This document shows, piece after piece, positions 52,512 through 60,191 of a stretch of 64,000 bases of DNA. Where the stretch lies: contig DASSDB010000004.1 in NCBI GenBank assembly GCA_035697325.1, forward strand, positions 248,001-312,000, written 5' to 3'. The notes below the pieces were generated by a model that saw only the letters and a list, made by a program, of their open reading frames with translations, was not told the origin of the DNA and did not search any database. Origin of the DNA: Candidatus Saccharimonadales bacterium. GTDB taxonomy: Bacteria > Patescibacteriota > Saccharimonadia > Saccharimonadales > Saccharimonadaceae. The position numbers were made by a program, and so were the translations under genes. Numbering within the stretch: the first letter of the stretch is position 1; each line of letters opens with the position of its first letter.

Positions 52512-53282
52512 TTACCCTCCCATTATATTCAAAAGTGACGGATTAATAAAGAGGAGGTAGAATGCCAGAGCATTTTTCATCATATGAAGCAATATACCGG
52601 CCCAAATACTTCCGGTAATCTCACGCAGTGTACACAGTACAAGACTAAGGGCAAATACGTCAATGCCGACGTTCCACTGGCCATGAACAAGGCCAAATAA
52701 GGCACTTGTAAGGAGTATCGCCGCCCAGGCTGGAATATATTTACGAAGTTTCCCAAAAAGATATCCCCTGAAGAGAATTTCTTCGGCCATAGGCGCTAGA
52801 ACTACGAGAGTGACAAATGCCATGATATATTCGTACCGATATGCCAGATTGGCAAAGCCAGTCTCTTGCGTCTGTGCGGCATCAAAACCGGGAATGAGAG
52901 AGGTCGCCACAGCCGTCAAAGCAGCGGTAACGATGAGATAGATAACGAAACCTGCCGGCGCGAGACCGATATCGAGCCAGCTAGGAAGCCGGGTCAGGCC
53001 GATTTCCTTTTGATCGGTACGGGACTTTCGCACCCACCAAGGTACCCCAAGAACCACCGCCAAAGTAAGAACATAGACAAGAGCCGCGAATATCGTTTGA
53101 AGGATAGCCGGATTTACAGCCCTTAAGGGTACTCCTATACTATTAAGGGCAAGTGCCACCAGAGTAAGAATTGCCTGAGCCACCGCAAATCCCACCGCCA
53201 CCCACAGCAATAACCCCACCACTTTTTGCCACTTGTGAGGAAGAAGTGTGCGCCGAAGACTATTTGAAGAGTTTTCCAACAT
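52512..53282 (-). CDS. CPBP intramembrane metalloprotease
   Basis: About 256 residues with six to eight membrane helices. CPBP/Abi motifs: EEILFRGYLFGKL (EExxxR), SALFGLVHGQWN (FxxxH) and a final H-x3-N (HMMKNALAFY). The family includes CAAX-type proteases and bacteriocin self-immunity proteins. ATG 53282 is chosen over an in-frame TTG two codons earlier. It overlaps the rseP end by 23 bases. Confidence 0.88.
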   Translation of the reverse strand: MLENSSNSLRRTLLPHKWQKVVGLLLWVAVGFAVAQAILTLVALALNSIGVPLRAVNPAILQTIFAALVYVLTLAVVLGVPWWVRKSRTDQKEIGLTRLPSWLDIGLAPAGFVIYLIVTAALTAVATSLIPGFDAAQTQETGFANLAYRYEYIMAFVTLVVLAPMAEEILFRGYLFGKLRKYIPAWAAILLTSALFGLVHGQWNVGIDVFALSLVLCTLREITGSIWAGILLHMMKNALAFYLLFINPSLLNIMGG

Positions 53283-54408
53283 CCGCAATCGTTACCAATA
53301 CTACTAACATCATTAATATCATAAAGCCTGTGGCTTGGATACGCTCTTCACGCTCTTTTGTGAGCGGCTTTTTGAGCAATCGGAAAATAGTCATGATAAA
53401 CCAGCGTCCACCATCAAGAGCAGGAATTGGCAAAATGTTCATTACCGCCAACGTTAAAGAAATGATGGCCGTAAGGAATGCAAGCTGGACAGGACCGGCC
53501 TGCTCCGCCGCAGGAAAGATCGTACCCAAAATTCCAATCGGACCTGCAACACTATTACTTACTGTCTGAAGGCTCTGGTGAGCATTTTCACGCGTCGCCT
53601 GATCGGGACTTATTTGAAGCACTACTCCTTTTACTAGATTGACGAGCAAATCTCCTAGACCGGCAAATGTAACGCCCGTAAACTGGGCCGTCGTGACAAC
53701 GCCTACAATAGGAGCGGACCAACTTGCCTGAATTTGCTCGCGCTGGCCAGAACCGACGCCAAGGTAGCCTTGCTCGTTTTGATTATCATTCCGCAATTCA
53801 ACCGTCGCGCTACCCTCAACACCATTGCGTGAATAAATTATTTCTACTTCCTGGCCTTTTTTAGCTTTCGTTTGAGCCGAAAGAGCCTCGGCTGTCGGAA
53901 CGGGTTCACCTGCAAACCGAAGGACTTTATCACCTGCTTTCAAATCAGCCTTATCCGCAGGCGAGTCTTTAGCTACGTAAGTGATCTCTACGGGCTGTTT
54001 TATAATAGTCGTATCGCCAGGGATTGAAAACTGGTTTGAAAGAATTTTCGGCAGCCCTACCCAAGCCAAAATAGTAAGGATACCTGCCGCTACAAGCCAG
54101 TTGATGGCGACTCCGGCAAGAAGGATTCGCGTTTTTTGCCAATATGTCGCGGCGCCATAATCACCTTTTTTGTTTGCTGCATCATGCTCGCCTTTAAGGC
54201 GGACAAACCCACCCAGTGGCAACCAGTTAATTGTAAAAAGTATGCCATTTTTTAACTTTTTAGCCCAAGCTTTAGGCGGAAAACCGATTCCGAATTCTTC
54301 AACCACAACTCCGTTGCGGCGCGCCGCGATCGCGTGTCCAAGCTCGTGGATAACCACCAAAAATACTAAAATTAAAAGCCCTAAGATAATACCGAACGCC
54401 AGTTCCAT
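53260..54408 (-). CDS. rseP: Site-2 protease RseP (M50)
   Basis: 382 residues. Zinc motif at the N-terminus VVIHELGHAIAARRNGVVVEEFGIGFPPKAWAKKLKNGILFTINWLPLGGFVRLKGE, one PDZ domain (ITYVAKDSPADKADLKAGDKVLRFAGEPVPT) and the third ligand in MNILPIPALDGGRWF. It cleaves anti-sigma factors or signal-peptide remnants inside the membrane. It directly follows uppS in a run frr-uppS-rseP-CPBP protease. Confidence 0.95.
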   Translation of the reverse strand: MELAFGIILGLLILVFLVVIHELGHAIAARRNGVVVEEFGIGFPPKAWAKKLKNGILFTINWLPLGGFVRLKGEHDAANKKGDYGAATYWQKTRILLAGVAINWLVAAGILTILAWVGLPKILSNQFSIPGDTTIIKQPVEITYVAKDSPADKADLKAGDKVLRFAGEPVPTAEALSAQTKAKKGQEVEIIYSRNGVEGSATVELRNDNQNEQGYLGVGSGQREQIQASWSAPIVGVVTTAQFTGVTFAGLGDLLVNLVKGVVLQISPDQATRENAHQSLQTVSNSVAGPIGILGTIFPAAEQAGPVQLAFLTAIISLTLAVMNILPIPALDGGRWFIMTIFRLLKKPLTKEREERIQATGFMILMMLVVLVTIADVGKLFK

Positions 54409-55098
54409 CTATCCTCCAAATCGTCGGTTACGTCGTGAATATTCTTTTAGTATAGCGGTTACGTCTTCTTTTGTCATGTCGGGCCAGAGTTTATCAAGAA
54501 AAATAAACTCACTATAGGCAGCTCGCCAAAGCATAAAGTTGGAAAGACGCTGTTCCCCGCTTGTCCGCACCACTACGTCTACTGGAGGCACTTCGGGCAC
54601 ATACAAGTTAGCTGCAATCATATCGGGTGTAATGGCTTCTGGCTTAGTCTTAGATTGAACAATTTTTTTAACCGCATCGGCTATTTCGAGATGACCGCCA
54701 TAGTTAAAACAGATTGCCAGCGTCCCTTTTGTATTGCTTTTCGTTCGTTCTTCGGCGTCGTCGATCGCTTTTATAATCTTGTCACTCACGTTTTCGCGGG
54801 AGCCCAAAATTTTAAGACGAATGTTATTTTCTTCGAGTATGCGAAGATCGGAAGTTAGGAGCTTTAACACGAGCGTCATTAATTTACTTACTTCTTGCTC
54901 GCTACGCTTCCAGTTTTCCGTACTAAAAATATAGGCCGAGACGTACTCTACTCCCCTATTAAACGTTTCAAGGACAACATCTTGAATTGTATTGTATCCG
55001 GCCATATGGCCTTCATAGCCAGGAAGACCATGCTTTTTGGCCCATCGTCGATTTCCGTCAACGACGTATCCGATATGTCTAGGGACGGGATCGGCCAT
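54409..55098 (-). CDS. uppS: Undecaprenyl diphosphate synthase
   Basis: 229-residue cis-prenyltransferase making the lipid carrier for wall synthesis: HIGYVVDGNRRWAKKHGLPGYEGHMAGYNTIQDVVLETFNRGVEYVSAYIFSTENWKRS, ICFNYGGHLEIADAV, and VVRTSGEQRLSNFMLWRAAYSEFIFLDKLWPDM. Start and stop abut frr and rseP (one-base overlap and no gap), so they form one operon. Confidence 0.97.
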   Translation of the reverse strand: MADPVPRHIGYVVDGNRRWAKKHGLPGYEGHMAGYNTIQDVVLETFNRGVEYVSAYIFSTENWKRSEQEVSKLMTLVLKLLTSDLRILEENNIRLKILGSRENVSDKIIKAIDDAEERTKSNTKGTLAICFNYGGHLEIADAVKKIVQSKTKPEAITPDMIAANLYVPEVPPVDVVVRTSGEQRLSNFMLWRAAYSEFIFLDKLWPDMTKEDVTAILKEYSRRNRRFGG

Positions 55099-55652
55099 TA
55101 GATTGTGAGGATGTCCTTCTCTTTGGCTTTGAACGTAGCATCAATCTTGCTCTGGAAGTCAGTCATAAGTCCGTCGATTTCTTTTTCAATGCGTTTGACA
55201 TCGTCTTCAGAGAGCTCTTTGTCATCTTTTTTACGTTTAGCGTCTTTAAGTGCATCCTGGCGAACACCACGAAGCGCGATACGAGCTTCTTCTACCTTCT
55301 CACTCGTTTGCTTCACTAGGAGCTTGCGGCGCTCTTCAGTTAGAGACGGTACCGGCACGCGAACAAGCCGGCCATCGTCGCTTGGATTAAAACCGAGGGT
55401 TTGATCGGCGCGAATGGCGGCAGAAATCGCCGCGATATTACCCGGATCAAATGGCGTTACGAGAAGCATTTGGGCTTCAGGGGCAGTAATATTTGCCACT
55501 TGATTAAGCGGCATCGCCGTACTGTACACTTCAACTTTTATGCCATCGAGCATACCCGGATGCGCCCGCCCTGTGCGAACTTTTTTTAATTCCTCTTCAA
55601 AATGCATTAAGGCACTATTCATTTTTTCTTCATAAGACTTCGTGTTGAACAT
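55098..55652 (-). CDS. frr: Ribosome recycling factor
   Basis: 184 residues: KMNSALMHFEEELKKVRTGRAHPGMLDGIKVEVYSTAMPLNQVANITAPEAQMLLVTPFDPGNIAAI, NPSDDGRLVRVPVPSLTEERRKLLVKQTSEKVEEARIALR. Splits post-termination ribosomes with EF-G. TAGAAT lies 6 bases before the ATG, again leaderless. First gene of frr-uppS-rseP-CPBP. Confidence 0.98.
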   Translation of the reverse strand: MFNTKSYEEKMNSALMHFEEELKKVRTGRAHPGMLDGIKVEVYSTAMPLNQVANITAPEAQMLLVTPFDPGNIAAISAAIRADQTLGFNPSDDGRLVRVPVPSLTEERRKLLVKQTSEKVEEARIALRGVRQDALKDAKRKKDDKELSEDDVKRIEKEIDGLMTDFQSKIDATFKAKEKDILTI

Positions 55653-55682
55653 ATGTATATTCTAGCACACCAAGGGGCACGA

Positions 55683-55711
55683 TTGACCTTCTCCTTACTC
55701 CTCGTTACAAT
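55683..55711 (+). promoter_or_regulatory. Promoter of the 137-residue GC-rich gene
   Basis: TTGACC, 17 bases, TACAAT; leader of about 33 bases with AGAGAGG. Confidence 0.75.
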
Positions 55712-55750
55712 TCCAAACGGTTAACCGCATACCAAGCAGAGAGGCCTACC

Positions 55751-56164
55751 ATGGTTGGCAATGACGTTGTGGTTTGGGACTACATCGATGAGTGGTTGAG
55801 AAAAATCGTCCGCTACAAGGCACCGCGCGGTGACGAAGGTTTTGAGGTTAATGAGACTGTGGCCGCGCGCCTCCGGGAGGTTTTGCGCGAGATCTGCGAG
55901 GATTCTTCGGTCTTTCCGCACATTTCGTCTGACGGCGAAAACGGTATTACAGCCGTCTGGCATGCGAAGAAATATGTACTACAGGTTTGTGTCTGGAACG
56001 ATCTTGAGGTATGGATCTTCGTCCAGGGTCCAACAACTCCTGGGCGTGCCCAGAAGTTTGACGCCAAAGAGAGTCAAAACGTCAAAGAGCACCTGAGGAC
56101 ATTGTCCAGGCACGTCAATCGAGTCAATCCGCAGTGGCGCGAACTTCTTCTCGCAGCCACTTGA
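55751..56164 (+). CDS. GC-rich orphan gene, 137 residues
   Basis: Starts MVGNDVVVWDYIDEWLRKIVRYKA at ATG 55751 after GAGAGG. Soluble, alpha then beta then alpha (VAARLREVLREICEDSS, GITAVWHAKKYVLQVCVWNDLEVWIFVQG, SQNVKEHLRTLSRHVNRV). No family is recognised. It has a canonical promoter and a strong terminal hairpin and is squeezed between frr and tsf, interrupting what is normally a rpsB-tsf-(pyrH)-frr run. Composition marks it as an acquired unit. Confidence 0.75.
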   Translation: MVGNDVVVWDYIDEWLRKIVRYKAPRGDEGFEVNETVAARLREVLREICEDSSVFPHISSDGENGITAVWHAKKYVLQVCVWNDLEVWIFVQGPTTPGRAQKFDAKESQNVKEHLRTLSRHVNRVNPQWRELLLAAT

Positions 56165-56175
56165 TGGTAACCAAA

Positions 56176-56203
56176 AAGGCCAGTTTCTAGAGAACTGGCC
56201 TTT
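56176..56203. terminator. Bidirectional terminator
   Basis: An 11-bp stem (AAAGGCCAGTT with AACTGGCCTTT) has a T-run on both sides. It ends both the GC-rich gene and tsf. Confidence 0.88.
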
Positions 56204-56221
56204 ACTAATGAATTGAACTAT

Positions 56222-56818
56222 TTATTCGTTGACGCCAAGCTCGATGCGCTTGAACTGACGAATAACGATGTTCTCACCCAGTTTTGCAATATTTTCTTTA
56301 ATATATTGCTCGACTGTCTTGCCATCTTCAAGGATGAAGCCCTGGCTCATGAGCACTTGCTCGGCAAAATGCTTCTTCACCTGACCCTCAACGATCTTCT
56401 CGGCGATTTCGGCGGGTTTACCCTCTGCTTTTACGCGATCTTCGGCTTCTTGCCTTACCCGCTCCATTTCTTCTGCTGGAATGTCAGCTTCGGTAACGTA
56501 CTTAGGGTTCATAGCAGCAATTTGCATTGCGATTTCGTGAGCAACCTTCTTGAAATCATCAAGACGTGCCACAAAGTCAGTTTCGCAGTTTACTTCCACA
56601 ACCACACCGATACGACCACTGTGAACGTAGCTATCAATGATGCCTTCACGTGTTTCGCGGTCACCTTTTTTCTCAGCCTTTGTAAGACCTTTTTTGCGCA
56701 TCGCTTCAAGAGCTTTGTCGAAATTACCATCTGCTTCAACAAGAGCCGCCTTAGCATCAGTAAGACCAACGCCTGTTAATTCTTTCAACTTACGGATATC
56801 TTCGATAGAAACAGCCAT
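56222..56818 (-). CDS. tsf: Elongation factor Ts
   Basis: 198 residues: IRKLKELTGVGLTDAKAALVEADGNFDKALEAMRKKGLTKAEKKGDRETREGIIDSYVHSGRIGVVVEVNCETDFVARLDDFKKVAHEIAMQIAAMNPKYV is the family core. It is the short form with one complete dimerisation subdomain. It is the nucleotide exchange factor for EF-Tu. AGAGGAG precedes the ATG, one base from the rpsB stop. Confidence 0.98.
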   Translation of the reverse strand: MAVSIEDIRKLKELTGVGLTDAKAALVEADGNFDKALEAMRKKGLTKAEKKGDRETREGIIDSYVHSGRIGVVVEVNCETDFVARLDDFKKVAHEIAMQIAAMNPKYVTEADIPAEEMERVRQEAEDRVKAEGKPAEIAEKIVEGQVKKHFAEQVLMSQGFILEDGKTVEQYIKENIAKLGENIVIRQFKRIELGVNE

Positions 56819-57525
56819 TATTTCTCCTCTTTCTTTACTGCTCCGGCGCCCTCGGCAACAGCCGCGCTGAAGTAATCGAGGAGCAACTGAAGTCCTTTGA
56901 TTGCATCGTCGTTCGCAGGGATAACATAATCAACCATATCAGGGTCGGCGTTAGTGTCTACAAGACCGACTACAGGGATACCAATTTTCTTAGCTTCGCG
57001 AACCGCATTCGCATCAGCGATAACGTCAAGAACAATAACTATCCCTGGCTTGCCATTAAGGTCTTTGATACCACCATATTTAAGGTTAAGTTCGTCGATT
57101 TCTTCCTGGAAACGCTGTACTTCAAGCTTGTTATAGCGCTTCTCGAGGTCACCTGTTGCCATGCGACGCTCAAGGTCTTTGAGCTTCTTGATTTGAGCAG
57201 TCACAGTAGCAACGTTGGTCAACATACCGCCGATCCAGCGCTCGGTAACATACGGCTGATTTACCTGCTCGGCCGCGGCCTTAACAATATCCTTAGCTTG
57301 CTTTTTTGTACCAACAAAAAGTACTTGCTTACCACCTGCGGCCACTTTGGTAATCACAGGAAGCACGGCTTCAAGACCTTCAACCGTTTTGGTTAGGTCA
57401 ATAATATGGCTATCCTGACGCTTACTGTGGATGTATTTCGCCATTTTAGGATGCCAACGGCTCGTTTTGTGTCCAAAGTGAACACCTGCTTCGAGCAGAG
57501 CTTTAATATCGACAGATACTGCCAT
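56818..57525 (-). CDS. rpsB: Ribosomal protein uS2
   Basis: 235 residues: LLEAGVHFGHKTSRWHPKMAKYIHSKRQDSHIIDLTKTVEGLEAVLPVI, KQVLFVGTKKQAKDIV, YVTERWIGGMLTNVATV, GIPVVGLVDTNADPDMVDYVIPANDDA. Followed by tsf with a one-base overlap. It has its own promoter and a leader of about 75 bases that could hold an autoregulatory structure. Confidence 0.98.
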   Translation of the reverse strand: MAVSVDIKALLEAGVHFGHKTSRWHPKMAKYIHSKRQDSHIIDLTKTVEGLEAVLPVITKVAAGGKQVLFVGTKKQAKDIVKAAAEQVNQPYVTERWIGGMLTNVATVTAQIKKLKDLERRMATGDLEKRYNKLEVQRFQEEIDELNLKYGGIKDLNGKPGIVIVLDVIADANAVREAKKIGIPVVGLVDTNADPDMVDYVIPANDDAIKGLQLLLDYFSAAVAEGAGAVKKEEK

Positions 57526-57609
57526 TTAGAACTCCTTGTTCCTCACTTTCGGCCCTCTTAGATAAAAGGAGTACGCCAAAAGTTGTGTCATTAAAATTGT
57601 TACGGATTA

Positions 57610-57638
57610 ATTTTATCACAATAGCCCAGATACAACAA
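57610..57638 (-). promoter_or_regulatory. rpsB-tsf promoter
   Basis: The minus strand has TTGTTG (57638-57633), a 17-base spacer and TAAAAT (57615-57610). It is back to back with the promoter for the island gene at 57644-57672. Confidence 0.7.
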
Positions 57639-57643
57639 GGTGT

Positions 57644-57672
57644 TTGACACGGTACGAAGCACCGCACATACT
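57644..57672 (+). promoter_or_regulatory. Promoter of the frameshifted vWA-like gene
   Basis: TTGACA, 17 bases, CATACT. First island promoter, divergent from rpsB. Confidence 0.7.
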
Positions 57673-57719
57673 AGCTATAGCCATGACCCAAGTGGCTTTC
57701 TGGTTTGCCCTACGAATGA

Positions 57720-58210
57720 ATGGGACTTCTCTCCGTGAAAAAATACATCGAGAGCATCGTTTTCATCGACAACAGTGGGCCAATGGCCCAACACAGAGGA
57801 ATGGCCGAGGACGTGGTCAGCAAACTGAATCCTCTCATTGAGACATGGGCGCGGTTGCCTGCACCGAAAGATCGGTTTCGTCGATTTTCGACATCTTCGC
57901 CAACCCGGAGCTCTGGCCTCTGATCCGCACAGAGAGCGGCGTCACCAAGCTGATCTTCTGCATGAGTAGCGGTGAGTGTGAGGACGGCACCAGCCGCATC
58001 ATTCTCGAACGCGAACTGGGGCTCTTGCGACCGGACGTCTACTTGATCTTGGTAACCGTCGGAACCAGCGTCGTAACGAAGGCGTGGTTCGAGTACTTGA
58101 TCAGCAAGCACCCTTCTCACGGCAAGAAATTTGCCGTGATGCGCGACTACGCCGACGAATCCGTCGAAGACGAATTCACGAGATGTGTTCGGCAGCTCCT
58201 CGAGCACTAG
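57720..58210 (+). pseudogene. Frameshifted vWA-like gene
   Basis: The first frame starts at ATG 57720 or GTG 57735 and reads KKYIESIVFIDNSGPMAQHR, a vWA-type strand with a MIDAS-like D-N-S-G. It ends at 57923 after a low-quality stretch. A second frame, one base back, is open from 57842 to 58210 and reads SIFDIFANPELWPLI, TKLIFCMSSGECEDGTS, VYLILVTVGTSVVTKAWFEYL, a plausible continuation. A one-base change near 57870-57890 would restore about 160 residues. No clear slippery heptamer is seen, so mutation or sequence error is more likely than recoding. Confidence 0.6.
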
Positions 58211-58226
58211 TACATCCGTAGGAGCA

Positions 58227-58265
58227 AATCCAGGTGGCCGCCTTTCTTGGGTAGCCACCTGGATT
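58227..58265 (+). terminator. Long terminal hairpin
   Basis: A 12-bp perfect stem (AATCCAGGTGGC with GCCACCTGGATT) and 15-base loop lie 16 bases past the vWA-like stop; only a weak CTC follows. Confidence 0.7.
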
Positions 58266-58378
58266 CTCATAGATCCGCATAATGGCGATTTTTTCAACTT
58301 TATAGTATTATTTAATTGTTGTCGCACCCGTGACAATGGAGCATATTTCCATTTCGGGATATCTAAGGTGTACTTAAC

Positions 58379-58975
58379 GTGAATAAGCGACTGTTCAACG
58401 GCGCGATGGTTGTCCACGGCGGTTCAAGCTATCGCTTCCTCCTGCTCGGCCAGACCTTGCAGGGCCATTTCGACCAGCTTCTCGCGCAGTTGAAGATCTA
58501 CGCAAAGAACGTGTCCATCCCGCTTTTGACCGCACACGAAGACCTGCCTACGCTCGCGTGGCTCAATGCGACCTCCAGGCACCGCCTGGAAGACCTCGTG
58601 AAACCCCTCACCGATCGCGTTGCGCTCGCGCCCGCCCTCCAGATGGCGATCGACGCACTGCCGGCAAGTGAACCTGGCCTGATCACCATTGTCAGTGATT
58701 TCGAAATCACTGACCCCAACGAGTTGACCAAACTGGTGGAGCAGACACTGAAGCGGCATCCGCTGTTTTTTCTCCGGTTCGTCTTTCTTTCGAGCGCAAA
58801 CAGGGGAAACGACATTCTCCCCTTCTTGCTCGAAGAGCGCACCGGTGGTCCGCTCAACATGGTGGACTCCTTGTTCCTTACTCATGTGGGCGGGCGCAAA
58901 GGTGAGTCGATCGAGACGGCCTTTGACCGCAAGCTCAGCACCTTCGTCGTGCTCCTGAACGCACACACCTTCTAG
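58379..58975 (+). CDS. Degenerate vWA-like protein
   Basis: 198 residues from GTG 58379. The order of strands and helices fits a vWA fold: LFNGAMVVHGGSSYRFLLL, LAPALQMAIDALPASEPGLITIVSDFEITDPNELTKLVEQTL, LFFLRFVFLSS. The MIDAS DxSxS is missing; an acidic loop (SDFEITD) remains where the third MIDAS loop would be. GC-rich, stand-alone, with its own long hairpin. Probably a non-metal-binding partner of the vWA/Ter proteins nearby; that is inference. Confidence 0.6.
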   Translation: MNKRLFNGAMVVHGGSSYRFLLLGQTLQGHFDQLLAQLKIYAKNVSIPLLTAHEDLPTLAWLNATSRHRLEDLVKPLTDRVALAPALQMAIDALPASEPGLITIVSDFEITDPNELTKLVEQTLKRHPLFFLRFVFLSSANRGNDILPFLLEERTGGPLNMVDSLFLTHVGGRKGESIETAFDRKLSTFVVLLNAHTF

Positions 58976-58985
58976 TACTTGCTCC

Positions 58986-59020
58986 GCCGGCCACCTCATC
59001 TACTGTGAGAGGTGGCCGGC
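58986..59020 (+). terminator. Long terminal hairpin
   Basis: A 12-bp perfect stem (GCCGGCCACCTC with GAGGTGGCCGGC) starts 10 bases after the stop. No U-tract. Confidence 0.75.
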
Positions 59021-59052
59021 ACGACAAACTTCCTATTGCCTTTTTTATCCTT

Positions 59053-59322
59053 ATGCTTTTAACTAATAGTATGTTAACGGTTACGAATACAGCTATTCAA
59101 ACCCCCACTTTTTTTGCACAAGCCTACGGCACAGGCACCTATAGTTGCGGTGCTTACCAGCAGGGCTGTACAAGCGGAACAACGACAGCACCTACCGCAC
59201 CAAATACCGGTATGCTTCTTAGTGAACCAAGTTTTGTTATCCCTGGCTCTCTCCTTCTCGCCGTTATTATCGCTATCTTTACAACTCTTATCACTAAAAA
59301 GCTTCGTCGCAAAACTCATTAA
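59053..59322 (+). CDS. Small surface protein with sortase-like C-terminus
   Basis: About 89 residues from ATG 59053 (MLLTNSMLTVTNTAIQTPTFFAQAYG); a GTG at 59005 lies inside the preceding hairpin and is unlikely. A signal-peptide-like N-terminus leads to a short Cys/Gly/Thr-rich region (GTYSCGAYQQGCTSGTTTAPT). The end has the layout of a cell-wall sorting signal: APNTG, a hydrophobic stretch (VIPGSLLLAVIIAIFTTLI) and TKKLRRK. APNTG differs from LPxTG at position 1. Composition is native, not GC-rich. Confidence 0.6.
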   Translation: MLLTNSMLTVTNTAIQTPTFFAQAYGTGTYSCGAYQQGCTSGTTTAPTAPNTGMLLSEPSFVIPGSLLLAVIIAIFTTLITKKLRRKTH

Positions 59323-59333
59323 ACAGTTTCAAT

Positions 59334-59378
59334 AAAAAAACTGAGATGACAATTAATTATTATCAGCTCAGTTTTTTT
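59334..59378 (+). terminator. Terminator of the surface-protein gene
   Basis: A 12-bp stem (AAAAAAACTGAG with CTCAGTTTTTTT) closes a long AT-rich loop, with the T-run in its 3' arm. Confidence 0.85.
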
Positions 59379-59405
59379 GCTACAGAACCGCTGTAGCACC
59401 GGGAT

Positions 59406-59443
59406 GTGGAGGCGGGACACGGTTTCTCATGTCCCGCCTCCAC
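59406..59443 (-). terminator. Long terminal hairpin
   Basis: A 14-bp perfect stem (GTGGAGGCGGGACA with TGTCCCGCCTCCAC) lies 10 bases past the stop of the 140-residue membrane protein. No U-tract. Confidence 0.75.
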
Positions 59444-59452
59444 ACGAGAGGC

Positions 59453-59875
59453 CTAGAGGAAGTTACGCTTCTTGGCGACCTTGTAGGCGAGGAGCGCCCC
59501 GCCGACCAGTAGTGCCACGAACAGCACCACCAGCGCCAAGCCGATCAGAAAGCCGACCAGCTTGATGAGCGCGATCACCAGCCACAGCGGCGCGAGCGCC
59601 AGCAGGATCACCAGCCACAACGCCACCGGCTGAGACTGCATGACGTCGCTCTTGAGCGCCGCCTTGTCCAGGTCCTGGCCGACGTGCTTGTCCTTCAGCC
59701 GCTTGATCTCGCTGTTGAACTGCACGAACACCGTGCCGATCGCCACCGCGACCAACACGAGCCACACGACCTTGAACGCCCCCGGGGCGAAGAACACGGA
59801 CAGCACGCCCGTCGTCAGCGCCAGCGCGATCGCCCAGATGGGCAGCCGAACCGCACGCTTCCAGTCGATGTTCAT
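59453..59875 (-). CDS. GC-rich membrane protein, 140 residues
   Basis: Two N-terminal helices (about 9-28 and 31-50), a charged loop (FNSEIKRLKDKHVGQDLDKAALKSDVMQ) and a long hydrophobic C-terminal hairpin (about 83-130, rich in Leu/Val/Ala). No family is recognised. The only minus-strand gene of the island apart from the HAD end. It has a canonical promoter, GCGAGG as SD and a 14-bp terminal stem. It could be a membrane partner of the Ter proteins. Confidence 0.75.
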   Translation of the reverse strand: MNIDWKRAVRLPIWAIALALTTGVLSVFFAPGAFKVVWLVLVAVAIGTVFVQFNSEIKRLKDKHVGQDLDKAALKSDVMQSQPVALWLVILLALAPLWLVIALIKLVGFLIGLALVVLFVALLVGGALLAYKVAKKRNFL

Positions 59876-59935
59876 TTGAACCTCGCCTTCGTTTTTGAGG
59901 AGGGTACTCCCCTGCCTCGTCTCTCGGACTGATAT

Positions 59936-59964
59936 ACTATACTATTATTTAGTGTTGTCGTCAA
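59936..59964 (-). promoter_or_regulatory. Promoter of the island membrane protein
   Basis: The minus strand has TTGACG (59964-59959), a 17-base spacer and TATAGT (59941-59936). It lies 27 bases from the divergent TerD promoter, so one regulator could control both. Confidence 0.75.
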
Positions 59965-59990
59965 TAGAAAAGAATTTAATAAAAAAGTAG

Positions 59991-60019
59991 TTGCAATACC
60001 ATTCATAAAATGGTATTAT
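59991..60019 (+). promoter_or_regulatory. Promoter of the TerD-fusion gene
   Basis: TTGCAA, 17 bases, TATTAT. The spacer contains ACCATTCATAAAATGGT, an inverted repeat ACCATT/AATGGT that could be an operator. Confidence 0.7.
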
Positions 60020-60025
60020 TACTTT

Positions 60026-60191
60026 AATCGCCCTGAACAACGGGAGCAAAGGCCTTAGAACCTTGGCTTCTTTTTATGTCTGGAGGCATTGCATATTTAA
60101 CAATTCATTTCGTTATTTATCGTTTTATACCAGTTCAAAAGAGCTGGGACAACAACGATCAACCCCCTACAACAACTAGATGAGGTTAGGC
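60026..60191 (+). promoter_or_regulatory. Long leader of the TerD-fusion gene
   Basis: About 165 bases separate the predicted start from ATG 60192. Near 60050-60079, AAGGCC can pair with GGCTT before CTTTTT, a weak terminator-like attenuator. A second small stem CCAG/CTGG lies near 60130-60149. No protein-coding signal is seen in it. Confidence 0.35.

Noticed and set aside
57845-58210. Independent 121-residue gene starting at ATG 57845
   Set aside because: It begins two codons after a stop, has no SD, and lacks the first strand of the fold that the overlapping frame supplies. Treated as the second part of a frameshifted gene.
59005-59052. Upstream GTG start for the surface protein
   Set aside because: The GTG lies inside the terminal hairpin of the preceding gene and would add a charged segment before the signal peptide.
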